Below are positions 46,401 through 58,257 of a stretch of 64,000 nt of DNA, piece after piece. The first letter of the stretch is position 1. Every line of letters starts with the position of its first letter. Location of the stretch: assembly GCA_024516155.1 (NCBI GenBank), contig JAJJXM010000016.1, positions 558,001 to 622,000 of the forward strand, written 5' to 3'. A model generated the notes under the pieces. That model had not been told where the DNA came from, made no database searches, and was given only the letters and a program-made list of their open reading frames with translations. This DNA is from Pyronema omphalodes (Eukaryota; Ascomycota; Pezizomycetes; Pezizales; Pyronemataceae). Both the position numbers and the translations under genes were made by a program.

Positions 46401-46448
46401 GGCTTGGGGGAGGGTGGTGCCGAGTGAGGCTGGCTCGTTTTCAGACAT
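43432..46448 (-). CDS. NAB3: NAB3-like RNA-binding protein with RRM
   Basis: Four exons (45263-46448, 44941-45120, 44156-44857, 43432-44105), introns 142, 83 and 50 bp, 913 residues. Nab3 binds nuclear transcripts and, in yeast, acts with Nrd1 and Sen1 in termination of noncoding RNA. Order seen: a Q/P/S-rich N-terminus; an acidic patch SEDEDEEDSRPFTAEEEEAF; one RRM (about 390-465) with RNP2 LFIGNLP and RNP1 AYGFVQF, ending KMHLEISKPQRN; an SR/RD-rich linker; a domain at about 590-690 (VQILVCDELDRYAWIGVVG ... VVFLNRQMQTASKISIQVF) resembling an anticodon-binding-like fold; and a long P/Q-rich tail with a polyQ run, ending METLAKWKQA. The RRM is split by introns whose removal restores it exactly. 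Orthology to NAB3 is likely; its role in a filamentous fungus is inferred. Confidence 0.85.
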
Positions 46449-47214
46449 ACAGAGCGATAGATGTGAAAATCAGCAGACCTAGTGGAGCGCTGGTGGTTTC
46501 AGTAAAATCGAGCTGTGGAATTGAGACCTGTGTAGAGAGATAGATTGACACAAAGAAGGAAAAAAAAAAGACTAAATAGTAGAGCGTAGTTGCTGTTGCA
46601 ATGCTGGGCGTTGGTCGACAAGTGCTGTATGTAGTCGAAGAAGCAAAGAGTTTTGAGTCGAGGTGAGGTTAGATGGAGGGCCGCAAGTAGGAAGTTGTGG
46701 AGTAGTGGAGGGAAAGAGAAGACGAAGGCAACGAGAAGCGGGTGTAGATCGAAAGCTTAATTGACCGACACACGTACCAAGACTCACAAGAGTTTGTGGG
46801 AGAGGGAGGGGGTGGGTGTTGGGGGGGGGGAAAGAGAGGGCAGCAGCGGGGAGAAATGCTAGAATTGTTTGTGTCGTGGAAGCAGAGACGTTGGCTGGGT
46901 GGAAGTTATGTTGGAGGTTAGTGGATGACGGGAAGGCTGCCAAAAGAAAAATATGGAGGAGTAAGGAAGAGGGATCGCGAATTGGAAGAACGCCCTCGTT
47001 GCTGCTGCTGATGAGTAAGAGGCGTAAGGGAAAGCGAGAGAAAACCAACTTTACTCTAACCGATTTACACGCAAGCCACACTTCACCGCCCAGTACAAGA
47101 CCCAACGCCACAGCGAAAGACGTCACCACAAGCAAACCAACGCCGCCGGGTTATACAGAGCATCGACCTCGTCAGTACAGAACCATACTTTGTCCCGCTT
47201 CCCTATTCGAAAAT
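46449..47214. promoter_or_regulatory. Divergent promoter of the NAB3-like gene and the GGQ-factor gene
   Basis: 766 bp between two divergent starts. An A-run (46560-46569) and a G-rich purine stretch (46800-46835) are present. Open frames on both strands here match nothing. Confidence 0.5.
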
Positions 47215-47926
47215 ATGTCGCTCCTACGCCGATTAGGGTTTCAATTGCAGGCAACTCGCGCCAGCCCAGTATATGCTCCGCCAATGGTTCGATTATACTC
47301 CGATTGGCGCGAGCAAATTGCAACCAAGTGGGGATCTGAAGAGGAGCTCGAGGAGGCACGGCACTGGATAGAGAAGTTTGAAGTCGAAGATATTCCCCGG
47401 AAATGCTGCACAGTAACCTACGCGTCTTCTTCTGGGCCTGGAGGTCAGAACGTCAACAAGTAATATCCATCCAATGTTCTTGCAGACATAGATTGTAACA
47501 GTACCAGTAAAGACTTGCCACAAAAGCGACTCTTCATCTGAAGTTGAACGAAGATGCAAAGAACTTTCTCCCTGAATATGTTCTGCGCAAGGTCCGCGAA
47601 AACTCCAAGGCAGTTACTAAGAATGACGAGATTGTCCTTCAAGCAGATGAGAGTCGTAAGCAATCTGAGAATTTAGACGCGGCATATCGGCGGCTCCATT
47701 CAATTCTAGTTGATGCGGTTCGTATGGATGTGCCGGGGGTTACAAGCGCGGAGCAACACAAGCGAGTTCTCAAGCTGTAAGCATGGTGTTTCGGGAAGTT
47801 TTATAAAAAAAAAATGCTAACGCCAGGAACAGGCAACAGCAAGACGCTAATCTCAGGAAGAAGCTAAAGACTTTCCAGAAGGATAAGAAAGCTTCTCGCA
47901 GAAGCAAAGGAGGAGACGATTATTGA
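47215..47926 (+). CDS. Mitochondrial GGQ-domain release-factor homologue (ICT1/Pth4 type)
   Basis: Three exons (47215-47459, 47513-47776, 47827-47926), introns 53 and 50 bp, 202 residues. The first 25 residues are basic and amphipathic (MSLLRRLGFQLQATRASPVY), a probable mitochondrial signal. The catalytic GGQ is at 76-78 in SSSGPGGQNVNK, and KATLHLKL follows after splicing. The C-terminus is highly basic (RKKLKTFQKDKKASRRSKGG), as in ICT1/YaeJ/Pth4 proteins, where it enters the empty mRNA channel. These codon-independent peptidyl-tRNA hydrolases rescue stalled mitochondrial ribosomes. The protein lacks the codon-recognition domains of true RF1/RF2, consistent with rescue. The first acceptor (TAAAG) is weak, but it is the only one that keeps the frame after GGQNVNK. 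Confidence 0.87.
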
Positions 47927-48993
47927 GTACTGTAGCTGTTGGGTTGTGCCGAGATTGTACATAGAAAGCAAAGATGATATCAAGTAGCATCACGCGCATG
48001 GCTGAAAATTCAAATTTCTGTGTCAGCCAACAAGTTCATTCAGTAGGTGCAATATTCTCCGGCGATATGTTGTGGCAACACATCATCATTGTGCAGAGTT
48101 CCCTTCTGCCAGCTGTCACCAGCTCAACGTCATAACGAGAGATGTTTCAATGGTTGAACAAGGCTAGGATTGAGTTGGTATTTCATAGCTTACCCGGATG
48201 TTTCACGCGTTGTTTCCATCGCGTTCGGGGACGGGAAGGATGGAGGGATCAAGGAACGCGTCGAGTCTGTCACGCGCGAGAAAGAGTACATACCAACGCC
48301 GGACCCAGGTGAAGTCTTCTACTCCGGGTACATCAATTAGAGCGGTACAGTTGGCTATACCTTGGATTGAAGAGTGAAAAACATATTTCAAGTCAAGCTT
48401 GAAATTTAACCAGAAATATCATGCATGTGATTGCGTATTAGGAACTTCCTCATATAAAACCCCGTTGTACTCGTGCAGAACGACTTTCTCGATGCGCCTC
48501 AGATGCGGGCTCATGCAAACTTCTTATAACTTTCGGCATCCCCGTGGTGAAGCACGAAATATGCCGATATGGTGGAGTCAGCACACCTCACCCTGTCCTA
48601 CTGCTCTAACCTATTTGGCCTCGGGGGTGCTTTAACTTTGAAGTAAGGTGCACCCCATATGATTCGCACATGGCAAAGAACAACAAGCAGAGTTACAGAG
48701 GCTTCCCGAGAAAGAGTGGGGGATTGAGAGTTTTGTGATGACCAATTCTAGCAATGATGATTAAAAGATGAGATTTCATGAATTGCAGTTGTCTTGACAA
48801 AAGTCAGACACAGTGATCACCCATCACCCTTGTAACCGATTACATCGCCCATCATCATCAACGACTCTCCTTCTTCATCTCGCTTGTCGTTCGCTGCCGC
48901 CACGATTAATTAGAATTTTAGAATATTCCCCTAGTGGTTAAAAGAAGTCCACGCGTGCAACCCTATCAGACTATCGCCAAGTGCAAATAGATA
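47927..48993. other. Gene-free stretch upstream of the MITE
   Basis: About 1.07 kb. No recognisable gene. A short inverted repeat, ATTTCAAG...CTTGAAAT, lies at about 48385-48405. Confidence 0.5.
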
Positions 48994-49349
48994 CAGTCGA
49001 ACCTCTTTATAAGAGTACGCTGGGACCGGAGAAGTGTACTCTTATAATGACGAAACTCTTGGGCAGAGGTTGGCTTGGCGCGAGTGATTGCTTGAGACCC
49101 AGCGCGCTGGGGGTGGTGTGTACCGCTCCTCTGCCCCAAGGTAGTGCATTAGCGCCACCTTGGTACGAGTATACCCTGCTCACATACCTCTATCATAAGA
49201 GTATGCTAACAATTTTTCGCATTTCCTTAAGAGTATTTTAGTATCGAGGTTACTCTTATTTCCCATACAAAAATCGACGGGACCACGGCTATGCACTCTT
49301 ATGAAGAGATTATTCTTATAATTGGTACGCTTATAAAAAGGTTCGACTG
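48994..49349. mobile_element. 356-bp pogo-like MITE with TA target site
   Basis: The left end CAGTCGAACCTCTTTATAAG and the right end (reverse complement) CAGTCGAACCTTTTTATAAG form terminal inverted repeats, with 23 of the first 25 bases matching. Both ends are flanked by TA (48992-48993 and 49350-49351), the target-site duplication of Tc1/mariner-pogo elements, and CAGT is the usual terminal tetranucleotide of pogo/Fot-like ends. The inside has several CTCTTAT/ATAAGAG words near both ends and no transposase frame. It is a non-autonomous element that needs a transposase supplied elsewhere in the genome. Confidence 0.88.
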
Positions 49350-49351
49350 TA

Positions 49352-50015
49352 GCAGCAGCAGCATGTTAACAACACCGGAGCTATAATACGTAAAACCCGG
49401 CTTGTAAATAGTTCCTCGGCACAATGTAGCTTCTCCAAGTCCGATCATACCGATCGTGAACATGCTGACGCAAGATACATTTGTCATGAAATTGCTTTGC
49501 AAAATGAGAATTACAACATATTTCTGCATCAAAATTGCACCCAAATTGCACCCAAATTCGCATTTAAATGCATCAATCCTTCAATATATACATCCACATA
49601 CACACACGCTCAATTAAATAATAAGGCGTTCGTCCATGCATTCCACAAACGCTGTGGGGCGGCGACACGGCTTTGGCTTTTCCGAATCCCGTTCCTGCCG
49701 AATTCTTCGCATTTCGCTCTTTCAGCGCCCAACCACAATTCTCGCGGCCGAGCTTTCCCTTCTTCAGGGGCACGTTGCTACCAAGCTAGGAAGCCGAACT
49801 ACCACCGGCGCAAAGTTGCGGAGACATAACGTGCCAACCATAATCTTAGGTGCACCCTACCCTCCGGTAGTTACCACCTTACACAAGGCGACAACCCGTC
49901 CCACAGACCAGTCAACAGACAGACAGACACATCCGACAGCTATACATAAGACAGAGCGCGCCCAACCCAGTCCGTCGTTTACATATCACTTGCTCTGTCG
50001 AAACCTCCGCGAACC
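49352..50015. other. Spacer with CWH43 promoter
   Basis: About 660 bp. A 13-bp AAATTGCACCCAA repeat occurs at 49531-49557. The right half should hold the CWH43 promoter and 5' UTR. No gene is seen. Confidence 0.5.
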
Positions 50016-53000
50016 ATGCCGAAGGACAAGGACGGAGTTGTTGTTGCCTCCGTACGTCATTCATTCCGAGCTGTTGCTTTCCTTCGATTTCCAATCTTCA
50101 ACTTCCAACCCTCGATTCGAGCCTTCACCTCTACTCTTCAAACCAGAGACAAAGTGCTGATTAAAGGAATAACTACAGTTTTCGGGGAAATGGATTTCAT
50201 ATTCGCATACGCTGTTTGCCTACTGTTAGTGGAATTGTCTTGTTTGAGCTTGCGTTGTCAAGGACAAATTGCTGATTTTATTATCTCCAGGCGCATTCTT
50301 CAGCGCTTTAATCGTTGGAATGTAGGAACTAATTCTACAACCGCGCAATCAATTTCTATAGACATCACAGGGCTGACGCCTATCCAGGTCATTACATTTT
50401 CATAAGATTGTAAAGAATGAACACTACGTATGGATCTCGCTACCGGACCTTGCGCGTCGCGCTACGTGTTAACATTATCCTGACAAACTTCATAGGGCTA
50501 TCCAGACGAATGGTTCCCCTCAGTATCCGCCACGATTGGTGACCGTTATCCCGAGCGATCATTTTTCCAGCTTCTGATTGCTGTTACCTCTGGACCTCGT
50601 TTCGCTCTCGTTGCTCTCTGGTATATGCTTACCGCGAGACCCGGATCATTCGCTCCCAAATTCGTAGCTACAGTCGGTTTAATTCGCACGGTCTTTTGTG
50701 GAGGATGGGTCTACATTACTTCTACCGATGATCATGATTGGCACGACATCTTCATGATCGGCTACCTAGTGTTGACGCTCCCGTGGACTCTCGGTTGCCT
50801 TACCCTCTCGCCTATGAACGTCACTGCTGTCAAGTACCGCAAGATCTTCGCTGGACTCTTCTTTGGAACTCTCGTTCCTTTGATTTACTTTTTTATCCAA
50901 CACAAAGTTCACAAGGTCGCCGGTGGTAAGTGGGCGCAACGCACAGACCTTCTCAGCCCTAAGGTAATCATGCTTGCTGACGTCAATATTTAACAGCCTA
51001 CACTATTTACGCATTCTTTGAGTGGTCTTTGATTCTCTTTGATGTCGGATTCGATGCGATTACTGCCTATGATTTCGCAGGATTTGAGGTGCGAATTGTA
51101 GATGTCCAGGGTGTTAGCAAAGGGTATGTTAGGCTTCCGTTGTACAATAAGGATTAGGACGCGCGGCGCCTATTTTACCTATTTTAATTTCACAAGCTCG
51201 GGGGAATAATTTCTTACTTTTGGTGTGCTTGTATTAGAAGTGGAAACATTGCGCTTGCAGACGCAGTTTTGGAGAAATCAAAGTGAGTAAAAAAAAAACA
51301 ATACATACTGCGATGAGCATCAGAATATATAGTATTGATCACAATTTTTTTTTGTAGGAAGCGTAGCTCATCGCTCTCGCAGCAGCTCCTTGGAGGTTCT
51401 TACTCCTGGGCCGACATGTTCGATGCTGCGGCTGATATCTACACCGGAGTATGCAACCCGTGTTAATATGTCGTGCATGGAGCTAACGTCGGGTGATAGT
51501 TCATGTTCTGGTCTATTTTGACCTCATTGGGAGTTACCGTGTGGTGTAAGTCAGTGTCTCGGATGATATGGAAGTTCGCTAACTCCTGCAGACTTCCCTC
51601 TTTGGCACATGGGTATTTCTGGATATGAGATTCTCATCATGACGACTGTTACTCCGTTCTTCCTCGGTATCCCCGCCGTCCGTCAGTTGATTGTTGCTCA
51701 GCCGGGCATTTTCTACTGGCTCTCCTTGACTGGACTCGGCGCTTTCATGATTGAGACCCCCGAGCCTCGTCTCTTCCTCGTCGGAGCTGGAGTTGCCTTC
51801 TCCTGCTTGGCCTGGGCGGGTACCTTCTGGGCCGAACGCAACAACTCTGGCCGTCTTGATGCCAAGATCTCTGCATTCTCACTCGGTCTCATCTTGTCGT
51901 CTGTTGCAAAGTTTGCCAACCAGACCAACAACCCTGTATGGCCTATCATGAACTCTATTAACGGAGGTTGGAACAAGACTGGTTTGGTTTTGGCCATTCT
52001 TGCTGTTCTCCGTTCCAGCCGCCGTACTCCTACCTCCTCCGACTTTTCTGCTCTTGAGCAGAAGCGGGTTGGTGGATCTTCTACCTTGGCTGCTCTTGGT
52101 CTTGGAGGTCTTCTCTTTGCTCTTCACTCTCTCCTCTCAGACTCTTCAACTATGATTACCTGGGTGTGGGAGGGATTCCCTATTGCCGGTCCTATCCCCG
52201 CTCCTCACGGAGCTTACACCATCGCCGCCATGGGTATTGGATTCCTCGTTGGATTGTTCCGTCCTGCGGCTACTACTACTTGGTCATCCTGGGCCACCGC
52301 CTCTGCAGCAGCAGCTCTTTTCCACAACAAATCCGGCTGGACAGGCTTCTACGGTGCCTTGATCCTGACTATCTACCTCATGGCCTTAGTCCCTGCTTTC
52401 ATCAGCACCTGCACCCGTTACGCCCCTGGCAGAACCTTCGGATTAGCATTCCTCTTCTACAACCTGATGGTTCTCGCACACGTCTGGGTAGTAGCCTACG
52501 CCTTCGTCCCCGGCGGTCCTCTATTACGCGAGCGCACCGATCTGGTAATGATCTCGACCATGGCACTCCTAGCCATCGGAGTCTACACCAGCCAACAATC
52601 CCTTCCCCCCACCGATCTCTCCTCCAAATACAGCAAATCCGGCACACCGGAGCGTCGCAAACTCCGCAGCTACTCCGTCTACATCCTCACCATCCTCCAA
52701 CTCCTATCCATCTCCATCGCCTACCTCCGCTTCCCCACCTTCGACTACACCCCCTACCACCCTTCGGAGAAGCTTCTAACCGCCGGAATCTGGACCGTAC
52801 ATTTCGCACTCGACAACGACATGTGGTCCTCCGAGCGTCGCATGCGAGACGCCATCCGGGACCTCGAACTCGACGTCGTCGGCCTCCTCGAAAGTGATCT
52901 CCAAAGAATCATCATGGGAAACCGGGACATGACACAATTCCTAGCGGAGGATCTAGGGATGTATGCAGACTTTGGACCTGGGCCTAATAAACATACCTGG

Positions 53001-53606
53001 GGCGCTGCACTACTTTCGAAATTCCCTATTGTAAACTCTACTCATTATCTTCTACCTTCTCCTGTTGGTGAACTCGCTCCGGCTATCTTGGCTACTCTTG
53101 ACTGCTATGGTGAAATGGTCGATGTTCTGGTATTCCATTCTGGTCAGGAGGAAGATGTGGAGGATCGTCGATTACAGTCGTTGGGGATTGAACAGATTAT
53201 GTCTGAATCCAAAAACCCATTGATTTTATTATCATACCTAGTAACGAAACCAAATGAGGGAAATTATCATCATTACGTATCCGAGAAATCCAGGATGAGG
53301 GATATTGATAATACAGATTGGGATCGATGGTGTGAATATATTTTGTATCGGGGCATAAAAAGGGTTGGGTATGCACGAGTTTCTAGAGGGACGATTACGG
53401 ATACTGAGATTCAGGTGGGGAAGTTTTTGGTGGGAGAGAAGGAGGGTGGGGATCAACAGGTTGAGGAGGAGATGGTACCGCGGGGTTTAAGGTTCCCGGA
53501 AATGTTTAAGGGAGAGGGACAGAGGGGTCATGCTTATCATGTTTTTGATAGACCGAGGTATGTGATGATACGGGGAGGGGGAGGTGATGTGGGATATAGA
53601 GGCTAA
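50016..53606 (+). CDS. CWH43: CWH43, GPI-anchor lipid remodelling protein
   Basis: Ten exons: 50016-50051, 50179-50224, 50291-50321, 50388-50427, 50496-50925, 50997-51123, 51238-51282, 51358-51448, 51500-51545 and 51592-53606. They give 968 residues (yeast 953). Cwh43 exchanges the diacylglycerol of GPI anchors for ceramide in the ER and affects the cell wall. The N-terminal Frag1/PGAP2-like part has [40 protein letters not shown] and [20 protein letters not shown]; the central part is polytopic, with [20 protein letters not shown]. The C-terminal third, from about residue 690 ([33 protein letters not shown]), is an endonuclease/exonuclease/phosphatase-type domain. Intron lengths are 46-127 bp; all nine junctions are GT-AG and in phase. 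Exons 1-4 are very small and were placed by restoring the conserved N-terminus. Confidence 0.95.
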
Positions 53607-54470
53607 TGTGGGATAGGTATTATGCTTGATTTTCTTACGCAGACGACAGATGGGAAACGACAGACGACAGACGGCGGAGGTTGAAGCTGAGGGGTATCTG
53701 GATTCGGGATTCGGCATCCCAAATCCTAAATCACAGTAAGTAGCAGGAGAAGCGCAAGAAGAAAAGCAGTCAGGGGCGAGAAACAAAACAACAAAGCAAA
53801 ACAAAACAGCCAAAACAACAAAACAACCAGAATTCAAAACAACCAAAACCAAAACCCAGAACCAAAAAATCAAGAAGCATAAGAGTACGATAATGAGATG
53901 TTATAAGATGGTATGAGATATCCAGAAGTCAACAGTTAGTGTTGTAGGGTGGGAGGTGGGGGGGTTGGGGGGGGGGGGGGGGGTTATGGGGCGGGGGTTG
54001 TTAAAAATGTTTTCTTTTTTACTTTTAGTTTTACTTTTAGTTTTAGTTTGGGAGTTTGTGTTTCTGTTTCTATTTCTGCGTTTTTTAGTAAGGACGGAAG
54101 GAAAGAGGCTGTTGATAGTTAAGTGGTTAAGTAATGAGAAACTAGTTCCAACATCAACATCAATATCAATAATATCATGAGTTGATGAGTTGATGAGCTG
54201 ATGAGTGAGAAATTAAGGAGTTAGGGGATGGTATAAAGTTCCAACTTCACCATATCAATGCCAATTTCCAATTTCCATGACTAATCACCATGACTAATCA
54301 CCATGACTAATCACCATCCATCCATCTATCTATGTACCACTAAATCCCCAGTGCCAATTCTATTCTATTCTATTCTATTCTTTTTCTTTTTCTTTTTCTT
54401 TTTCTTTTTCTTTTTCTTTTTCTTCTGGGTAATGTAATGGTTTATTGCCGGTTTATGATTTCTGATTCTG

Positions 54471-54538
54471 GTGTTGCTTGTGTTGCTTGTGTTGCTTGTG
54501 TTGCTTGTGTTGCTTGTGTTGCTTGTGTTGCTTGTGTT
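54471..54538. repeat. GTGTTGCTT 9-bp minisatellite, about 7 copies
   Basis: A perfect tandem array of GTGTTGCTT. Confidence 0.93.
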
Positions 54539-54767
54539 TATAAATGGCTGTGTTGATTGTTATATCAATCCCTAATCCCTAATCCCTCTCCCGCTGGAGT
54601 TCTATTATTAGGTTTTTGATGATTTTTGATGATTTTTTGATGATTTTTGATGATTTTTGATAGGGTGTGAGGTGGGATGCGGTGGGATACGGTGGGAGAG
54701 GGTTGGATACGGTGGGAGAGGGTTGGATATGTTTTGATGTGTTTTGATATGTTTTGAAGGGCTCAAA

Positions 54768-54880
54768 CAGAGGAGAGCAGAGGAGAGCAGAGGAGAGGTG
54801 AGGAGAGCAGAGGAGAGCAGAGGAGAGCAGAGGAGAGCAGAGGAGAGCAGAGGAGAGCAGAGGAGAGGAGAGGAGAGGTG
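54768..54880. repeat. AGAGGAGAGC 10-bp minisatellite, about 11 copies
   Basis: A purine-only-strand array (apart from the C) of AGAGGAGAGC with few variants (AGAGGAGAGGTG). Confidence 0.93.
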
Positions 54881-55948
54881 ATGTGAGAGAGGCTGGTTAA
54901 GAACGACGGGTTAAGAATGCCAAGTAAGAAAAGAGCCAACCGTCTCCAAAACGTAACGACTAGAATGAAAAAAGCAAAAAAAAAGCAAGGTAGCAACATA
55001 TCCAAGAAATGAAGTGGATCCCAGCAAGACTTTAAGGTAACAGCTATGTAGAGCCTCGAAATGTATACAGACTGTAGCATACTTCATAAACCTTAAGGTT
55101 GGGAACGTTCAAGAAAATAAAATAAAATTCTAGGTTATAGATATGCCATTATGGACTTATATGATACTTCCGTGCACTGGGTATTTAACATAACAGAGAA
55201 CTTCCCGTAACCAACGCCACAGCAACCAACAACAATGTTTCTATTTCATTTTACAGAATACTATAGACTGTAACCATGTATTATTTCGACTACTTTATAT
55301 TCAACTGAGGCCATTCCTGGTCCCTTGCACTGAGATATAACTTTTAGATCAATCGATTGATATTGCGTTTAAAAGCGCCGCTATAACTTTACGGAAGGTT
55401 CTCCAATATATTTCATCACAGGAACCCCCCCCCCCCCCCCGAAGCAGGATTCTTGTTTTTTTTTTTCTCATTTCTTATTTCATGTTTTTCTTTTCGCCAA
55501 AAAAAAAAGAGGTGTTACATTTAAATTCCAAGCCTGAAGTCGCCATGAGTGGTCAATGATCAATTCCGGATCCTATCTTCTTCTTCTTCTTCTTCTTCTT
55601 CTACTCTAAAAAAAAAAAATAAAAACATCGTATAGATAAAATCCCCATTATATACAAACAACCAACAACAACCAACAACAACCAACAAACTTAGAGACTC
55701 ATAAACTTACAAACTCATAAACCCAAACTCCATGCTTTTTTCCCATCTATTTTTATACATATCAGATACTCTTACAATTGTCATCCTTTGCTTTGTTTTG
55801 GGGGTGACGTGGGGGGTTTCTTCTTCCTCTGCTTCTCGCTGCTTACTAGATCTAGATGTACCAAATCTAATAATTCCACGGTATACACGACATCCACTGC
55901 ATCTACAACATCTAGGGTCCACTACATAAACCGCGTTAACTACGCCCA

Positions 55949-58257
55949 CTACCATCTTTTATCCAACCAAATATCCTCCTCCTCTCTGATCTTTCCGGTC
56001 AAAGCTCTAATCGTAGCAGCAGTATCCGTATCCTCAAGTTTAATAGCCATAACATAAACCGGGGCCAGCTGATTCGATTCCCACTTGACGCCTCTTTCTT
56101 TATACAAGATCATGACTCTTTCCATGGCCTCTTTCAACAAGCCCTTATAAGCGAGGGCATGAATCAAGAATTTCTCCGCCTCGAAATCATATTTATCTCT
56201 TTGTTCCCTGAGGACTTTTCTATATTGTAAGGAATTACAGAACTGTTGTCTATCTTTAAAGACTTCTTTTGCGAATTCAAGATCCCGGAATTTTACCGCG
56301 CCTTGGAGAGCTATGTGGTAGGTTTGAATGTTGCGTTGGAACTTGGGTAGGTCTTCTAGGAATGCGTCTTCTTCTGGAGTTTCGTCTTCTGGCTTTGGTT
56401 TTTGGGATTCTTGGGTACGGAAAATTGGTGGGGGGTTTTCGAAGTCGTTTCGATAGGACTCGATGAAATCAGTGGCGTATCCTTGGCTCTTGGCTACGTC
56501 GAGGTATGAGTTCATTAATTGGGTATCCATAATATCCGGCTTGGTTTCTCTTAGCCAGTTGATGATAAGTGCTGCTTCGTCGAGAATTTCACGACGGCTG
56601 CTGAGGATTGGTTTGTTGAGGAAGGGAATTTTGTTGCTGTTGTCGAGATTGCGTTGTTGGAGAGCTTGGGGTGCTGGGATCCAGGTACCTGCGTCGGCGT
56701 CGTAGTTGATGGTTTCTGCTGTCTTTGCATCAGGCTCAGGTGGTGGTGGCCATTTTCCTTCCTTTTGAAGGTTCATCTTTTCCATTATACTGTTTCTTGT
56801 AGTTTTTTGGTTCTTTGGGGCGTGATAATTGGAGTAGGCTCGGAGAGCGTTTTGGAATGTGAATTTGTTGGGGTATATATCGGGGTTTCCGGACTCGCTC
56901 ATATGCCGGAGAAGAAGACGTGCTCTGGTAAGTTCACCGACTACTCCACAGGCTTGAATTAAGACGTTGAAGACCATTATAGTGATTGGAAGTCCGGCTT
57001 GTTGCATAATGCGAGCATACTTCCAGGCTTCACCAAAGTAGTCTTTTCGCACGGCACAAGCGTGGATAACGGATTGATAGGTATATTCTGTAGGAACAAG
57101 CTCTCTGCGAACGGTCATGTCGGTAAATAAGTCCAAAGCCCGCTCGGCTTCTCCTTTTACTGCGCAGGCGTGGATCATGAGTGAATATGTAGCTACGTCG
57201 GGAGCTGTTGCGGTAGATTTCAACTTCATAAGGTCGAAGATTTGCCAGGCGGTTTCAAATTCCTGGCGGTTGATGCAGGTTTGAATTAGGGATGTGTAGA
57301 CAATTAGGTTCGGCTCGATTCCAGCGGCTTGCATCTGCTGGAAAGCTTGAGCTGCAGCTGCAACATTTTTCGTTTTCGAGTAAGCTTTGAGGAGATGACC
57401 GTAAGTGTAGACCGTTGGTTGTAGGCCCTCTGATACCTTTGTTAGCAAACTGAAGCTTCCATATTCACATCTGGTAAACCTACGCTCTTGCAAATCTGCA
57501 AACATCCTCTCCACCACCTCCGAATTACCTGCGTAATTATGTGCCATCATTAATCCATCATAAATCATGACATTGTCGAGAACCTCCGCTTTCTTTGCCA
57601 TTTCTAACAACTGTGATGAGAGTGAAACCCTCTTCTTTGCGGGCATACTCTTCAGCAATCCAACAACATCGTCACTTGTCATGCCCTCAAAACCACCCTT
57701 CTCCTCCAACGCTGCAATAATGCCCTCCCATGCTGGTTCTTCCATTTGTACCAGCGCCAGACTCTCTCCCAATCTCTCCTTCACCTTCTCTGGTAGCTTA
57801 TCCTCTGTCGATTCAGGTTCCGGCAAAAATAATGATTGCGGGGCTGCTGGTGCCATAAGCGATTGGTAGGCCTGGTCTGTAATTTCTGCGGGTATCTCTC
57901 CCTTTGGTAGCATCTATCCAGAATGTCAGCATTCCTTGCTATATTTAAGATTCTCGTAAAACAAACCTGTTCCTGTGCTCGCTTCCTCAACATTTCAACA
58001 TAGTTCCTTTCCATCATCTGTACATGTTGCTCCAACCTCTTCACCTGTTCCGCAAATGTCTCTTGCTTTCGCGTTTTATGATCCTTCTTTTTATCCTTCC
58101 TAGGTCCATCATGTGCACTTCGCTTTGTCTGGCAAAGGTTACAGACAAAGTTATTGACGGACACAACTGTGGCCGTAGTGGGGGTGTTGTGTTGCGCAGC
58201 TCCGAGTGCTTGGGATATTACCGGGCGCCGAGCGGCGGTAAGACCTTTTCGGAACAT
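55949..58257 (-). CDS. Mitochondrial pentatricopeptide-repeat protein
   Basis: Two exons (57967-58257 and 55949-57913) with a 53-bp intron give 751 residues. The N-terminus is a mitochondrial presequence (MFRKGLTAARRPVISQALGA), followed by a lysine-rich coiled coil (KQETFAEQVKRLEQHVQMME). Several PPR units lie at about 270-480, for example VYTYGHLLKAYSKTKNVAAA, LIVYTSLIQTCINRQEFETA, VATYSLMIHACAVKGEAERA and YTYQSVIHACAVRKDYFGEA, with near 35-residue periodicity. PPR proteins bind organelle RNA and control its processing, stability or translation. The architecture resembles fungal Cya5-type factors for cox1 mRNA, but the RNA target cannot be read from the sequence. The C-terminus is helical and ends GKIREEEDIWLDKRW. 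The intron joins AQEQ to MLPKGEIPAE in phase. Confidence 0.88.

Larger units (their letters stand above)
53607..55948. other. Gene-free stretch dense in different tandem repeats
   Basis: 2.3 kb with no gene. Besides the arrays annotated separately it contains a G17 run (53967-53983), GACTAATCACCAT repeats (54277-54315), TATTC then TTTTTC repeats (54361-54424), GATTTTTGAT repeats (54612-54661), GGTGGGATACGGT-like repeats (54670-54725), a C16 run (55425-55440), TTC repeats (about 55577-55601) and AACAACCAAC repeats (55660-55688). Confidence 0.75.
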
